Assembly: GCA_019749945.1 (NCBI GenBank)
Contig: JAIEPF010000010.1
Span: forward strand, 186,001-250,000
DNA length: 64,000 nt
Direction: 5' to 3'
DNA from: Burkholderiales bacterium
GTDB taxonomy: Bacteria > Pseudomonadota > Gammaproteobacteria > Burkholderiales > SG8-41
Shown: positions 25,227-33,358 of the stretch, piece by piece
Position numbering within the stretch: the stretch's first letter is position 1
Layout of the letters: each line of letters begins with the position of its first letter
Position numbers and translations under genes: made by a program
The notes under the pieces: model-generated
Seen by the model: the letters and a program-made list of their open reading frames with translations, nothing else
Databases searched by the model: none
What the model was told of the DNA's origin: nothing

Positions 25227-26102
25227 GTGCTGAAAAGACTGAGCGCTACACAAATCCGGGATTACCGCGCCAATGGTTATTTATATCCGCTCGACGGACT
25301 GACTGCGGAGGAGGTCGCGCGTTACCGCGAAGAATTGCGCAAAACCGAGGCCCGCCTCGGCGGTTCATTGATGGCCATCGACAAAAAATTCCGCGGCAAC
25401 CTGCACTTCCTGTGCCGCTGGGTCGATGAACTGGCGCGCACCCCCGCGATCCTCGACGCCGTCGAAGACCTGCTCGGTCCGGACATCCTGCTCTACACCA
25501 GCCGTTTTTTCATCAAGGAACCGCGCAGTGAAGGCATCGCCGCCTGGCACCAGGACTCGACCTATTTCGGGCTGCGTCCGCATGACCATGTCACGGCCTG
25601 GGTGGCGTTGTGCAATGTCACTGAAGAAAGCGGCCCGGTCGAATTCGCCGTCGGCAGCCATATCCGCGGCCAGTTGCAGCAGAAAAGCGGCCTGATCAAA
25701 AACAGCGTCAATACCGCGGGGCAGATCATCGTCGAATGGTTCGATCAGTCGCAGATCGACCGCGCGATTCTCAAGCCGGGCCAGTTTTCCTTTCATCACA
25801 CCTGCACCGTGCACCAGTCACAGCCCAACCGTTCGGATGAGCGGCGCATCGGCCTTGCGTTGAGTTACATCCCGACCCGCACGCGCTACATCGGCAAACG
25901 CCGCATGCCGGCCTGTCTGGTGCGCGGCAGGGATGAACTGGGGCACTTCGACCTGCAGCCGCGGCCACAGGTGGATTTCGGTGAAATCGAAATGCAGCGC
26001 CACGACATGACGTTCAAGGCCTACATCGAATCGTTTTACGAACAATTGGGCGAGGCGGAGAAGGATCTGCCGAAAGAAGACGCGGCGGGAATGGTCTATT
26101 AA
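25227..26102 (+). CDS. Phytanoyl-CoA dioxygenase family protein
   Basis: 291 residues if started at GTG 25227 (MLKRLSATQIRDYRANGYLYPLDG), which has GGGAGGG nine bases upstream and begins exactly where family members usually begin. An upstream GTG at 25152 would add a Cys-rich 25-residue lead. Fe(II) ligands appear as H-x-D in AAWHQDSTYFGL and a distal His in VHQSQPNRSDERR, with the Arg in RRIGLALSY for 2-oxoglutarate. It is probably a 2-oxoglutarate-dependent hydroxylase. Unlike peroxisomal PhyH there is no sign of a CoA substrate. It heads a short operon with a Bug protein and an MmgE/PrpD enzyme. Confidence 0.9.
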   Translation: MLKRLSATQIRDYRANGYLYPLDGLTAEEVARYREELRKTEARLGGSLMAIDKKFRGNLHFLCRWVDELARTPAILDAVEDLLGPDILLYTSRFFIKEPRSEGIAAWHQDSTYFGLRPHDHVTAWVALCNVTEESGPVEFAVGSHIRGQLQQKSGLIKNSVNTAGQIIVEWFDQSQIDRAILKPGQFSFHHTCTVHQSQPNRSDERRIGLALSYIPTRTRYIGKRRMPACLVRGRDELGHFDLQPRPQVDFGEIEMQRHDMTFKAYIESFYEQLGEAEKDLPKEDAAGMVY

Positions 26103-26174
26103 GCTCTGCCACTTTCCACAGCCCCGTGGCCGCACCTCGATGCCTGCGGCCGCCATTCAGACAAGGATTTTTTC

Positions 26175-27143
26175 ATGCACTCGATCATCAGTTTGTTGTC
26201 CGTTATGGTTTTTGCCGGTTTTGCCGTTGTCGCCGGCGCGCAGGCCTATCCTTCCAGGGCAGTGCGCCTGATCGTGCCGTTCCCGCCCGGCGCCGGCGTC
26301 GACATCGTCACGCGCGCCGTGAGCGGCAGGCTGGGCGAGGCGCTGGGCCAGCAGCTCATCGTCGATAACCGTGCCGGTGCCGGCGGCATCGTCGGCGCCG
26401 AGGTCGCGGCCAAGGCCGCGCCCGACGGCTACACGCTGTTCATGGCCACCGCCGGGATACTGACGGTGATCCCGCACATGAACAGCAAGGCGCCGTATTC
26501 GGTGGAGCGCGATTTCATGCCGGTGTCGCTGGTGGCCAGCGTGCCGAGCATGCTGGTGGTGCATCCGTCGATGCCGGTGAAGACGGTCAAGGATCTGATT
26601 GCGCTGGCGCGGGCCAAACCCGGTGCCATCAATTACGCATCAACCGGCAACGGCACGCTGCCGCATCTCGCGGCCGAATTTTTCAAGACCCAGGCGAAAA
26701 TCGACATGGTGCATGTGCCGTACAAAGGCAGCGCACCGGCGACCGCCGATTTGCTCGGCGGACAGGTGCAGGTGTTTTTCGGCAATGTGCTGTCGGTGAT
26801 CGGACAGGTGCGGGATCACCGCCTGCGCGCGCTGGCCGTGACCAGCCTGCAGCGCCAGAGCGTGGCGCCGGAAGTGCCGACCATGGTCGAGTCGGGTTTT
26901 CCGGGATTTGAGGCGGGCACCTGGTTCGGTTTGCTGGTGCCGGCTGGCACGCCGCGCGATATCGTCGCCCGGCTGCACACGGATGTCGCCAAGGTGACGC
27001 GCCTGCCCGATGTGCAGAAACAGCTGGAAGGCCAGGGCGCGACGACCATCGGCAATACGCCGGAACAATTCGCGGCGTACATCAAGTCCGAGTCTGCGAA
27101 GTGGGAAAAAGTGCTCAAGGCATCCGGCGTCAAAGCTGATTAG
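26175..27143 (+). CDS. Bug/TctC-family periplasmic solute-binding protein
   Basis: 322 residues. The signal peptide ends near VVAGAQAYP; hallmarks are AVRLIVPFPPGAGVDIVTRA, IVDNRAGAGGIVGAEVAAKAAPDGYTL and HVPYKGSAPATADLLGG. It ends with the standard WEKVLKASGVKAD helix. Co-transcribed with the dioxygenase upstream (72 nt) and MmgE/PrpD downstream (7 nt), so its ligand may be the substrate of those enzymes. Confidence 0.95.
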   Translation: MHSIISLLSVMVFAGFAVVAGAQAYPSRAVRLIVPFPPGAGVDIVTRAVSGRLGEALGQQLIVDNRAGAGGIVGAEVAAKAAPDGYTLFMATAGILTVIPHMNSKAPYSVERDFMPVSLVASVPSMLVVHPSMPVKTVKDLIALARAKPGAINYASTGNGTLPHLAAEFFKTQAKIDMVHVPYKGSAPATADLLGGQVQVFFGNVLSVIGQVRDHRLRALAVTSLQRQSVAPEVPTMVESGFPGFEAGTWFGLLVPAGTPRDIVARLHTDVAKVTRLPDVQKQLEGQGATTIGNTPEQFAAYIKSESAKWEKVLKASGVKAD

Positions 27144-27150
27144 GGGCGAT

Positions 27151-28485
27151 ATGGAAGTCACCAAGACCCTGGCGCGTTACATCGTCGGTTCGCGCCGCGA
27201 AGAAATCCCCGCGGATGTGCGCCATGAAGCGGCGCGTGCGTTGCTTAACTGGTGCGGTTGCGCGATCGGTGCATCGCGCCATGAAACCATTGAAAATGCG
27301 CTGGCCGCGGTGTTGCCGTTTGCGGGTCAGGCGCAGGCGCAGATACTCGGCCGCCACGAGCGCATCGATTGCCTGCACGCGGCGCTGATCAATGGGGTCA
27401 GCTCCCATGTCTTCGATTTTGACGATACCCATGCGCGGGCTGTCCATCCCAGTGCGCCGGTGTTGCCGGCACTGCTTGCGCTGGCGGAATGGAAGGGTAT
27501 CAGCGGTGCTGATCTGGTGCATGCTTTTGTGCTGGGTGTCGAAGCAGAACTCCGCGTCGGCTTGTCGGTGTTCCCCGAGCATTACATGATCGGCTGGCAT
27601 ATAACGGGAACTGCTGGCGTTTTTGGCGCGGCGGCTGCGACGGGAAAACTGCTGGGCCTCAATGAGCAGCAGATGGCCTGGGCACTGGGCATTGCCGCGA
27701 CGCAGTCCTCGGGCCTGCGCGAGATGTTCGGCTCGATGTGCAAAAGCCTGCATCCGGGGCGCGCCGCGCAGAACGGGCTCATGGCAGCGATGCTGGCATC
27801 GAAGAATTTCACCAGCTCGGAACAGGGCATCGAGGCCAAGCGCGGTTTCGGCAACGTGATGTCGACCAAATTTGATCCGTCGGTGATCACCGCGGAATGG
27901 GGCAAACGCTGGGAACTGTCCTCCAATATGTACAAGCCCTTTGCCTGCGGTCTGGTGGTGCAGGGCACGATCGACGGCTGCATCCAGCTGCGGAATGAGT
28001 ACAAGCTCGTGCCGGACATGATCGAGAGCGTGGATCTCAAGGTCAGTCCGATCGTGTTCGAGCTGACGGCCAAGGAAAATCCGCAGACGGGACTCGAAGG
28101 CAAGTTCAGCGTGTTCCATGCCGCCGCCGTGGCCCTGCGTTTCGGCCGGGCGGGCGAGGCCGAGTTCAGCGATGCCTCGGTGCTTGATCCGGTGACTGTG
28201 GCGCTGCGCAAGCGCGTACGCATCGAGCGTGACGAGAGCATCGGCCGCGTGCAGTCGCGGATAAGCATCAAATTGAAGGACGGCCGCCGGCTGGAGCGTT
28301 ATGTCGAGCACGCGCTGGGCACGCTGGAGCGCCCGATGAGTGATGCCGACCTCGAAGCCAAATTCCGCGGTCTGGCGGAAGGCATACTCACGGATCAGCA
28401 GAGCAATGAAGTGATCCTTTTGTGTTGGGGCGTGGAGAAACTCGCCGATGCCGGCGCGATTGCGCGGGCGGCGGCTGCAGCTTAG
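27151..28485 (+). CDS. MmgE/PrpD family protein
   Basis: 444 residues from ATG 27151; AGGGGCG overlaps the Bug stop codon, indicating coupling. The all-helical N-terminal domain has the family segment NGVSSHVFDFDDTHARAVHPSAPVLPALLAL (about residues 80-110) with conserved Asp and His residues, and GWHITGTAGVFGAAAATGKLLGL. The C-terminal alpha/beta domain starts near residue 260. Members include 2-methylcitrate dehydratase, cis-aconitate decarboxylase and iminodisuccinate epimerase. The absence of prp genes nearby argues against the methylcitrate cycle. A second, clearly different member is at 55680-57113. Confidence 0.93.
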   Translation: MEVTKTLARYIVGSRREEIPADVRHEAARALLNWCGCAIGASRHETIENALAAVLPFAGQAQAQILGRHERIDCLHAALINGVSSHVFDFDDTHARAVHPSAPVLPALLALAEWKGISGADLVHAFVLGVEAELRVGLSVFPEHYMIGWHITGTAGVFGAAAATGKLLGLNEQQMAWALGIAATQSSGLREMFGSMCKSLHPGRAAQNGLMAAMLASKNFTSSEQGIEAKRGFGNVMSTKFDPSVITAEWGKRWELSSNMYKPFACGLVVQGTIDGCIQLRNEYKLVPDMIESVDLKVSPIVFELTAKENPQTGLEGKFSVFHAAAVALRFGRAGEAEFSDASVLDPVTVALRKRVRIERDESIGRVQSRISIKLKDGRRLERYVEHALGTLERPMSDADLEAKFRGLAEGILTDQQSNEVILLCWGVEKLADAGAIARAAAAA

Positions 28486-28503
28486 TGGGGATCGACTGCC
28501 GGC

Positions 28504-28899
28504 TCAGTGGCCAGGATCAGACTCACCCTGCCACAGCATGTCGTAACCCAGCTCCTTGCTGTCGGTGCACAGTTTTCCCAGGGCGGCGAACTTGGCCTTG
28601 AACGCGGCGTCGGCATGGGATTTTTCGTGCTCCTCGAACGAGCGCCAATAGGTCACGATGGCGACATGGTCGTCGACCGCGCCCGGCGCGTTCAGCGAAC
28701 CCTCGTCCGACACAAATCCTGAAAAACGGAACACCTGTCCGGCAATAAAGCCGCCCTTGTCACCGCCGTAAGTGGCCTTGACCACGTTGCACATTTCCCC
28801 CAGAGCCAGCTCGACATCAATAAAGTTCACGCCGGATTTGAGTTTGACGGTGTTGAACAGCATTCTGGCCCCGAAGGGAATGGTGATGGCTTCAAACAC
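28504..28899 (-). CDS. ABM-like dimeric alpha/beta-barrel protein
   Basis: 131 residues from GTG 28899, with AGGAG six bases upstream. The second half has the pattern AIVTYWRSFEEHEKSHADAAFKAKFAAL, resembling antibiotic-biosynthesis-monooxygenase and EthD-type dimeric barrels. The N-terminal third (GVNFIDVELALGEMCNVVKATY) differs. It may be an oxygenase, heme-binding or structural protein; no catalytic residue can be named. It is convergent with MmgE/PrpD and stands alone. Confidence 0.65.
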   Translation of the reverse strand: MFEAITIPFGARMLFNTVKLKSGVNFIDVELALGEMCNVVKATYGGDKGGFIAGQVFRFSGFVSDEGSLNAPGAVDDHVAIVTYWRSFEEHEKSHADAAFKAKFAALGKLCTDSKELGYDMLWQGESDPGH

Positions 28900-28934
28900 G
28901 AGCTGCTCCTGCTGATTGTGGTTGACGGACTATT

Positions 28935-29477
28935 CTACCGTCCCTGCCCGCGCCGCCAATCCCAGGGTGGTGTCGGGGCCGGATCCGTCCACAGTCCGGC
29001 ATGGCGGGCGCGGGCGCCGGCTTCAGCCTGCCGGTAGTCGCGGCGCTCGTCGATGCTCTGGTCGCGTTCATAGGCGCGATAATGCCAGGCAAGGCCGTTG
29101 CCGATCAGCGCGAGGCCCACGTCCAGCGTCGGTTTGCAGATGCCGCAGTCAGCCGGGGCCACCCATACCACGCCGATGAGGCGCCGGTAACGGTCGGTTT
29201 TACCCCAGTCGACGCTGACGCGTTTGTTTTTGGCGAGGCCGGCCAGTTCCGTGGCGGCGCGTTTGCCGAAGGGCTGGCCGCGTTCGGGTGCATCGATGCC
29301 GGCGAGTCGTACCTTGTGCTGCCGGTTTTCATCATCGAGCACGGTCAGTGTGTCGCCGTCGGCGACATGCACCACGCGGCCTTCCAGTGTTGCGGCAGTG
29401 CTTGGCAGTGCCTGCAATAGCAGGAGAAATGCCAGGCAACGCAGCACGCTCGCGCCGCGCCATGCAAAAGCGGGCAC
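28935..29477 (-). CDS. Secreted thermonuclease (SNase-like) family protein
   Basis: 180 residues from GTG 29477, a start that shares one base with the methyltransferase stop (TAGTG). A signal peptide (VLRCLAFLLLLQALPSTAA) precedes the nuclease domain: GRVVHVADGDTLTVL, KVRLAGIDAPERGQPFGKRA and the catalytic-loop region VSVDWGKTDRYRRLIGVV. The expected Arg, Glu and second Arg of the staphylococcal nuclease site are present (RLAGID, PERGQ, DRYRR). Two cysteines (ADCGIC) may form a disulfide in the periplasm. It is probably a periplasmic or extracellular DNase. Tight linkage to a DNA methyltransferase is unusual. Confidence 0.9.
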   Translation of the reverse strand: MPAFAWRGASVLRCLAFLLLLQALPSTAATLEGRVVHVADGDTLTVLDDENRQHKVRLAGIDAPERGQPFGKRAATELAGLAKNKRVSVDWGKTDRYRRLIGVVWVAPADCGICKPTLDVGLALIGNGLAWHYRAYERDQSIDERRDYRQAEAGARARHAGLWTDPAPTPPWDWRRGQGR

Positions 29478-30709
29478 TACACCGGCTTTTGCAGCATCAC
29501 GATGCGGTTGCTGTTGGTGCCGCGTTCGTTGTTGCCGATGCCCCAGATGTTCGAAGTCTTGGTGAATTTCTGGGTGTTGATCAGGATCGCCTCGCAGCGG
29601 AAGCCCGCGGCGGCCCCCAGCGGCAGTACCGCCTCGTCCAGATTGACCGAGCCGCGCTGCACTTCGCCGACCTCGAAGGCGACCCAGCCCCTGGGCCTTG
29701 TGACCCTGAACAGTTCGTCCAGCACGTCCTGCATCACCGCCGACCAGTCGTTGATGCTGGTGGCCATGGTGATGCCGGCGCCGATGGTTTCGGCGTCGAG
29801 GTCGTTGAACCAGCAGCGCAGCCAGTTGTCCTTGGCGTACTGCACCACGTTGAGGAAGGGCGGCGAGGTCACGGTCAGCTGCACGCTGTCGTCGGCGATG
29901 CCCGGGGTCTGCGCGGCCGAGCTGCAATAAAACTGTGCGCTGGTCGCGGCCTGCTGCAGGCGCCAGCGCGCCGCGGCGTTGATGTCGCTCTGCAACTGCA
30001 TCGATTTGCGCAGGATCAGCTCGCGCACATTGCGGTACTCCGGCGCCTTGCCGGTTTTTTCATTGATCTTGATCTGGCTTTCCTGCGACACCGCCTGGTT
30101 TGGCGGCAGCGTGTAGGCCGAGAAAAATCCCGGTGAATGGCCGGTCAGCCGGTTGGTCGCGACCATGCGGATCCAGCGGTCGGCGTCATCCTCCATGCAG
30201 CTTGCGCGCCGGTCGGCGAGCCAGGCGCGCAGGTTGAGCAGTTCGCGCTCGGTGTCGGGGTGGTAGAACATCGACAGGTCGATGTCGTTTTTGCGTTTTT
30301 CCGTCATCTTGATCGCGCGCAGCCGCACATCGATGGCGGCGATCAGCGGCACCTGCAGCCGCGGCCGGGTCAGGATCGCGGACAGCGGGTTGATGTCATT
30401 GGCGATCACGTTGCGGCCCATCAGAGCGGCCTCGATGGCGGTGGTGCCGCGCCCGCTGAACGGATCGTAAATGAAGTCGCCGGGTTTGCTCAGGCGGTCG
30501 ATGAAGTAGGCGGGCAGCTGCGGTTTGAAGCAGCCGCGGTACGACACTTCATGCAATGGGTTGGCCTGGCGTTGCTTGCTGGTCCAGAACTCCTGTTCGT
30601 AGACCGGAATGCCGTTGATGCGGCGCTGCGGCTGGCCGGATTTGGCGCGTTTTTGCTGCGGCGCGCTGACAGCCAGATCATAGGCAGTGACGGATGCAAC
30701 GGCGACCAT
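29477..30709 (-). CDS. DNA methyltransferase (N4-cytosine/N6-adenine type)
   Basis: 410 residues from ATG 30709 behind AGGAG. The SAM-binding motif DPFSGRGTTAIEA is near residue 82 and the catalytic motif TSPPFLNVV near residue 285. Motif I therefore precedes motif IV, unlike the beta-class order, and S-P-P-F is typical of N4-cytosine enzymes. A roughly 170-residue segment between them probably contains the target-recognition part. No restriction endonuclease or specificity subunit is adjacent, so it is an orphan candidate. The upstream region contains direct repeats and a palindrome that may control it. The downstream SNase gene overlaps by one base. Confidence 0.92.
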   Translation of the reverse strand: MVAVASVTAYDLAVSAPQQKRAKSGQPQRRINGIPVYEQEFWTSKQRQANPLHEVSYRGCFKPQLPAYFIDRLSKPGDFIYDPFSGRGTTAIEAALMGRNVIANDINPLSAILTRPRLQVPLIAAIDVRLRAIKMTEKRKNDIDLSMFYHPDTERELLNLRAWLADRRASCMEDDADRWIRMVATNRLTGHSPGFFSAYTLPPNQAVSQESQIKINEKTGKAPEYRNVRELILRKSMQLQSDINAAARWRLQQAATSAQFYCSSAAQTPGIADDSVQLTVTSPPFLNVVQYAKDNWLRCWFNDLDAETIGAGITMATSINDWSAVMQDVLDELFRVTRPRGWVAFEVGEVQRGSVNLDEAVLPLGAAAGFRCEAILINTQKFTKTSNIWGIGNNERGTNSNRIVMLQKPV

Positions 30710-30734
30710 GGCGTGCTCCTGTGCAAGTTAAGTT

Positions 30735-30848
30735 GCAGCGGAGAGTACGCTTCTGTCACAAATAGTACAAGTGGCTGTACTTAATTTGTTTTGTGCGTGA
30801 CCCCACTGTCGCAGCGGAGAGTACGCCGGTGCCAGGGAAAGTACAAGT
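30735..30848. promoter_or_regulatory. Repeated, palindromic control region upstream of the methyltransferase
   Basis: Two direct repeats with a 76-bp period (30735-30772 and 30811-30848). Each has GCAGCGGAGAGTACGC, 13 variable bases, then AGTACAAGT. In the first copy AGTACA-N6-TGTACT forms a perfect palindrome (about 30764-30781). The arrangement suggests two operator sites of one DNA-binding regulator. No regulator gene is adjacent. Confidence 0.5.
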
Positions 30849-30868
30849 CCCTTGAGTAACCAATAGCC

Positions 30869-30937
30869 CGTCATTCCGGCGCAAGCCGGAATCCAGGAGG
30901 CTGTGTTTACTGGATCCCGGCGTACGCCGGGATGACG
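30869..30937. repeat. GTCATTCCGGC double-hairpin repeat, copy 1
   Basis: Two stem-loops, ATTCCGGC-GCAA-GCCGGAAT and ATCCCGGC-GTAC-GCCGGGAT, enclosed by CGTCAT/ATGACG. It ends 4 nt from the glcF stop on the minus strand, where it may act as a terminator. A second copy is at 53906-53991. This type of element is widespread in proteobacterial genomes. Confidence 0.85.
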
Positions 30938-30940
30938 ACA

Positions 30941-32188
30941 TCAGTTAGTTGATGTTTGTATTGACAATAAATCATCCACCGCTTCTATCCAGTGCCGCAC
31001 CGGCAACGATGTTGCCGATTGCAGATGGGTCTGGCAGCCGATATTGGCGGTGAGGATTTGCGCGGGTGATGAGGCAGTGAGTGATTTGATTTTGTTGCTT
31101 TTGAGCTGCGCCGAAATTTCCGGCTGCAGGATGGAATAGGTGCCGGCCGAGCCGCAGCAGAGATGGGCGTCGGCAACGGGAGCCAGATCAAAGCCGAGTT
31201 CCGCCAGCAGGGCTTCGGTGCGGCCCTTGAGCTTCAGCCCGTGCTGCAGCGTGCAGGGCGGATGAAAGACAAACTTGCCGCTTGGGCGATTACTCATAAG
31301 TATTTGTTTTAATTGATCTTTTTGTTTTTCAATGACGGTGCCCAGATCGCAGGCCAGGGCCGAGATGCGTTTCGCGCGTTCGGCATAGGCGGGGTCGTGG
31401 GCGAGCAAATGGCCGTAGTCAGTGATCATCACGCCGCAACCGCTGGCAGTGAAGATCAGCGCCTCCGCGCCCTGCTCGACATAAGGCCACCAGGCATCGA
31501 TGTTGTGGCGCATCGCATCGAGCGCCTGTTCCTGTTCATCGAGATGAAAGGCCACTGCCCCGCAGCAGCCGGCATTCGGCACGCGGGTCAGCCGGATGCC
31601 GAGTTTGTCTAGCACGCGCGCCGCAGCGGTATTGGTGGCCGGCGACAGCTTCGGCTGCACACAACCTTCAAGGATCAGCATGCGCCGCGGATGACCGCTG
31701 ACCGGCCACTCGCGCGCACGCGCCGGCTGCTCGGGCACCACATCATCGAGCACCTTGGGCAGCAGATTGCGCGCGATGCGTCCGATGGCGAGCAGGGGAT
31801 TGAACAACGCGGGGCGCGGCAATACTGCGGCCAGTGCCTGGCGCTGCAGTTTCGCCATGCCGCTGCGCGGCACCTGTCTGGCGACCACGGCGCGGCCGAT
31901 GTCGAGCAGCCGGCTGTAATGCACACCCGAGGGGCAGGTGGTCTCGCAGGCGCGGCAGGTCAGGCAGCGGTCGAGGTGTAATTGTGTTTTTGCAGTGGCC
32001 GGCTCGCCTTCCAGTACCTGCTTCATCAGGTAGATGCGGCCGCGCGGCCCGTCGAGTTCATCACCGAGCAACTGATAGGTCGGGCAGGTCGCGGTGCAGA
32101 ATCCGCAGTGCACGCATTTGCGCAGGATGGCTTCGGCCTCCTGGCCCTGCGGCGTGTCCTTGATGAAATCGGCTAGCTTGGTTTGCAC
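30941..32188 (-). CDS. glcF: Glycolate oxidase iron-sulfur subunit GlcF
   Basis: 415 residues from GTG 32188, with AAGG ten bases upstream. Two ferredoxin-type clusters lie in CVHCGFCTATCPTY (about 25-38) and CLTCRACETTCPSG (about 75-88). Two CCG cysteine-rich domains follow, with NAGCCGAVAFH and AHLCCGSAGTYS. It passes electrons from the flavin subunits to the respiratory chain. Residues around 285-300 (EKQKDQLKQILMS) are encoded by an AT-rich stretch holding a TAAGTATTTG motif. It is the third gene of glcDEF. Confidence 0.96.
   Translation of the reverse strand: MQTKLADFIKDTPQGQEAEAILRKCVHCGFCTATCPTYQLLGDELDGPRGRIYLMKQVLEGEPATAKTQLHLDRCLTCRACETTCPSGVHYSRLLDIGRAVVARQVPRSGMAKLQRQALAAVLPRPALFNPLLAIGRIARNLLPKVLDDVVPEQPARAREWPVSGHPRRMLILEGCVQPKLSPATNTAAARVLDKLGIRLTRVPNAGCCGAVAFHLDEQEQALDAMRHNIDAWWPYVEQGAEALIFTASGCGVMITDYGHLLAHDPAYAERAKRISALACDLGTVIEKQKDQLKQILMSNRPSGKFVFHPPCTLQHGLKLKGRTEALLAELGFDLAPVADAHLCCGSAGTYSILQPEISAQLKSNKIKSLTASSPAQILTANIGCQTHLQSATSLPVRHWIEAVDDLLSIQTSTN
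31297..31310. promoter_or_regulatory. AT-rich TAAGTATTTG motif (copy b, inside glcF)
   Basis: TAAGTATTTGTTTT within the glcF coding region, the only one of six copies lying clearly inside a gene. It coincides with a locally AT-rich segment that codes for a charged stretch. Confidence 0.35.
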
Positions 32189-32198
32189 AGTTCAAAAA

Positions 32199-32290
32199 CC
32201 TTTTTTGCCACAGAGGACACAGAGTTCACAGAGGACTTCAAAAACAAAGGGTTTTTCTCTGTGTCCTCTGTGAACTCTGTGGCTAAAGCT
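32199..32290. repeat. CACAGAG 9-bp-unit inverted repeat, copy D
   Basis: Fills the glcE-glcF junction. Left arm 32199-32231 (GCCACAGAGGACACAGAG onward) and right arm about 32254-32290, the most symmetrical copy, with a short AAACAAAGGG-type loop. Confidence 0.93.
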
Positions 32291-32298
32291 TTTGCATT

Positions 32299-33357
32299 TC
32301 ATAGTTCTTCGTACATCCGCCCCGGATTCAAAATCCCCGCCGGATCCATCGCCTGTTTGACACGCCGGTGCAGCCGCATCATCGCTTCCGGCAGCGGGTG
32401 GAATGCGCTGACGCCCGGCGCGCCGCGGCGGAACAGCGTGGCATGGCCATCAGCCTTGTTTGCCGCCTTGCGCACGGACACTGCATCGTCGTCGGTCTTG
32501 ATCCAGCGCAGCGCGCCGCCCCATTCGACCAATTGCGGGCCGCCAAGCTCGAGTTCAGGCGCCGTGGATTGCAGCGAAATCCGCCAGGTCGGCCTGACTC
32601 CGGAAAAAAATACGTCACGATGGTCGCGCACATTGCGCCAGAACTCCGCGGCGTTGCCGACTTCCTCGCCGCCGATTTTTTGGGCGGCGGCCTTGACCGC
32701 CGAGGCCGCGCCGGCGAGCCGTACATAGAGGCGTTTTTCAACATGGCAGGTGCCGGTGATCGGCAGCGGCTGGCCGGCCCAGGCATTCATCGCCGCGATC
32801 GCATCGCCGCGTGATTGTTCGCGGCACAAGGTCAGTTCGGCGGGCGGCAGCGGCAGCGCCTTCAGCGACGCTTCAAGGATCACGCCCAGTGTGCCCAGCG
32901 AGCCGGTGAGCAGCCGCGACACGTCATAACCGGCGACATTTTTCATGACCTGGCCACCGAAGGTGAGGTCGGTGCCGCGGCCGTCTAGAATGCGCACACC
33001 CAGCACGAAATCACGCACCGATCCGGCATACGCCCGGCGCGGCCCCGAGAGCCCCGCCGCGATGCAGCCGCCCAGCGTGGCGCCGCCGCCGAAATGCGGC
33101 GGTTCAAAACCCAGCATCTGGCCTTTTTCGCGCATCACGGATTCGATCTCGGCGAGCGGCGTGCCGGCGCGCGCGGTGATCACCAGTTCCGTCGGTTCGT
33201 AGCTGATGATGCCGCGGCAGGCGGTGACATCCAGATCGTCGCCTGTTGCCGGATTGCCGTAAAACGCCTTGCTGCCGCCGCCGCGGATGCGCAGCGGACG
33301 TTTGGCGTCGGCTGCGGCGCGGATGGTGTCCGAAAATTGTTGAATAAGTGCTTGCAT
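32299..33357 (-). CDS. glcE: Glycolate oxidase FAD-binding subunit GlcE
   Basis: 352 residues, FAD_binding_4 type. It starts with PLRIRGGGSKAFYGNP, then FEPPHFGGGATLGGCIAAGLSGPRRAYAGSVRDFVLGVRILDGRG (about 85-130) and VMKNVAGYDVSRLLTGSLGTLGVI. Length and motifs match E. coli GlcE. ATG 33357 lies at the very end of hairpin copy E with no clear Shine-Dalgarno sequence, so translation may depend on the repeat or on coupling with glcD. Confidence 0.95.
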   Translation of the reverse strand: MQALIQQFSDTIRAAADAKRPLRIRGGGSKAFYGNPATGDDLDVTACRGIISYEPTELVITARAGTPLAEIESVMREKGQMLGFEPPHFGGGATLGGCIAAGLSGPRRAYAGSVRDFVLGVRILDGRGTDLTFGGQVMKNVAGYDVSRLLTGSLGTLGVILEASLKALPLPPAELTLCREQSRGDAIAAMNAWAGQPLPITGTCHVEKRLYVRLAGAASAVKAAAQKIGGEEVGNAAEFWRNVRDHRDVFFSGVRPTWRISLQSTAPELELGGPQLVEWGGALRWIKTDDDAVSVRKAANKADGHATLFRRGAPGVSAFHPLPEAMMRLHRRVKQAMDPAGILNPGRMYEEL

Positions 33358-33358
33358 T

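Noticed and set aside
30756..30941. Small open frame on the minus strand beside glcF
   Set aside because: It is a translation of the GTCATTCCGGC repeat and the control region, a common source of false genes.
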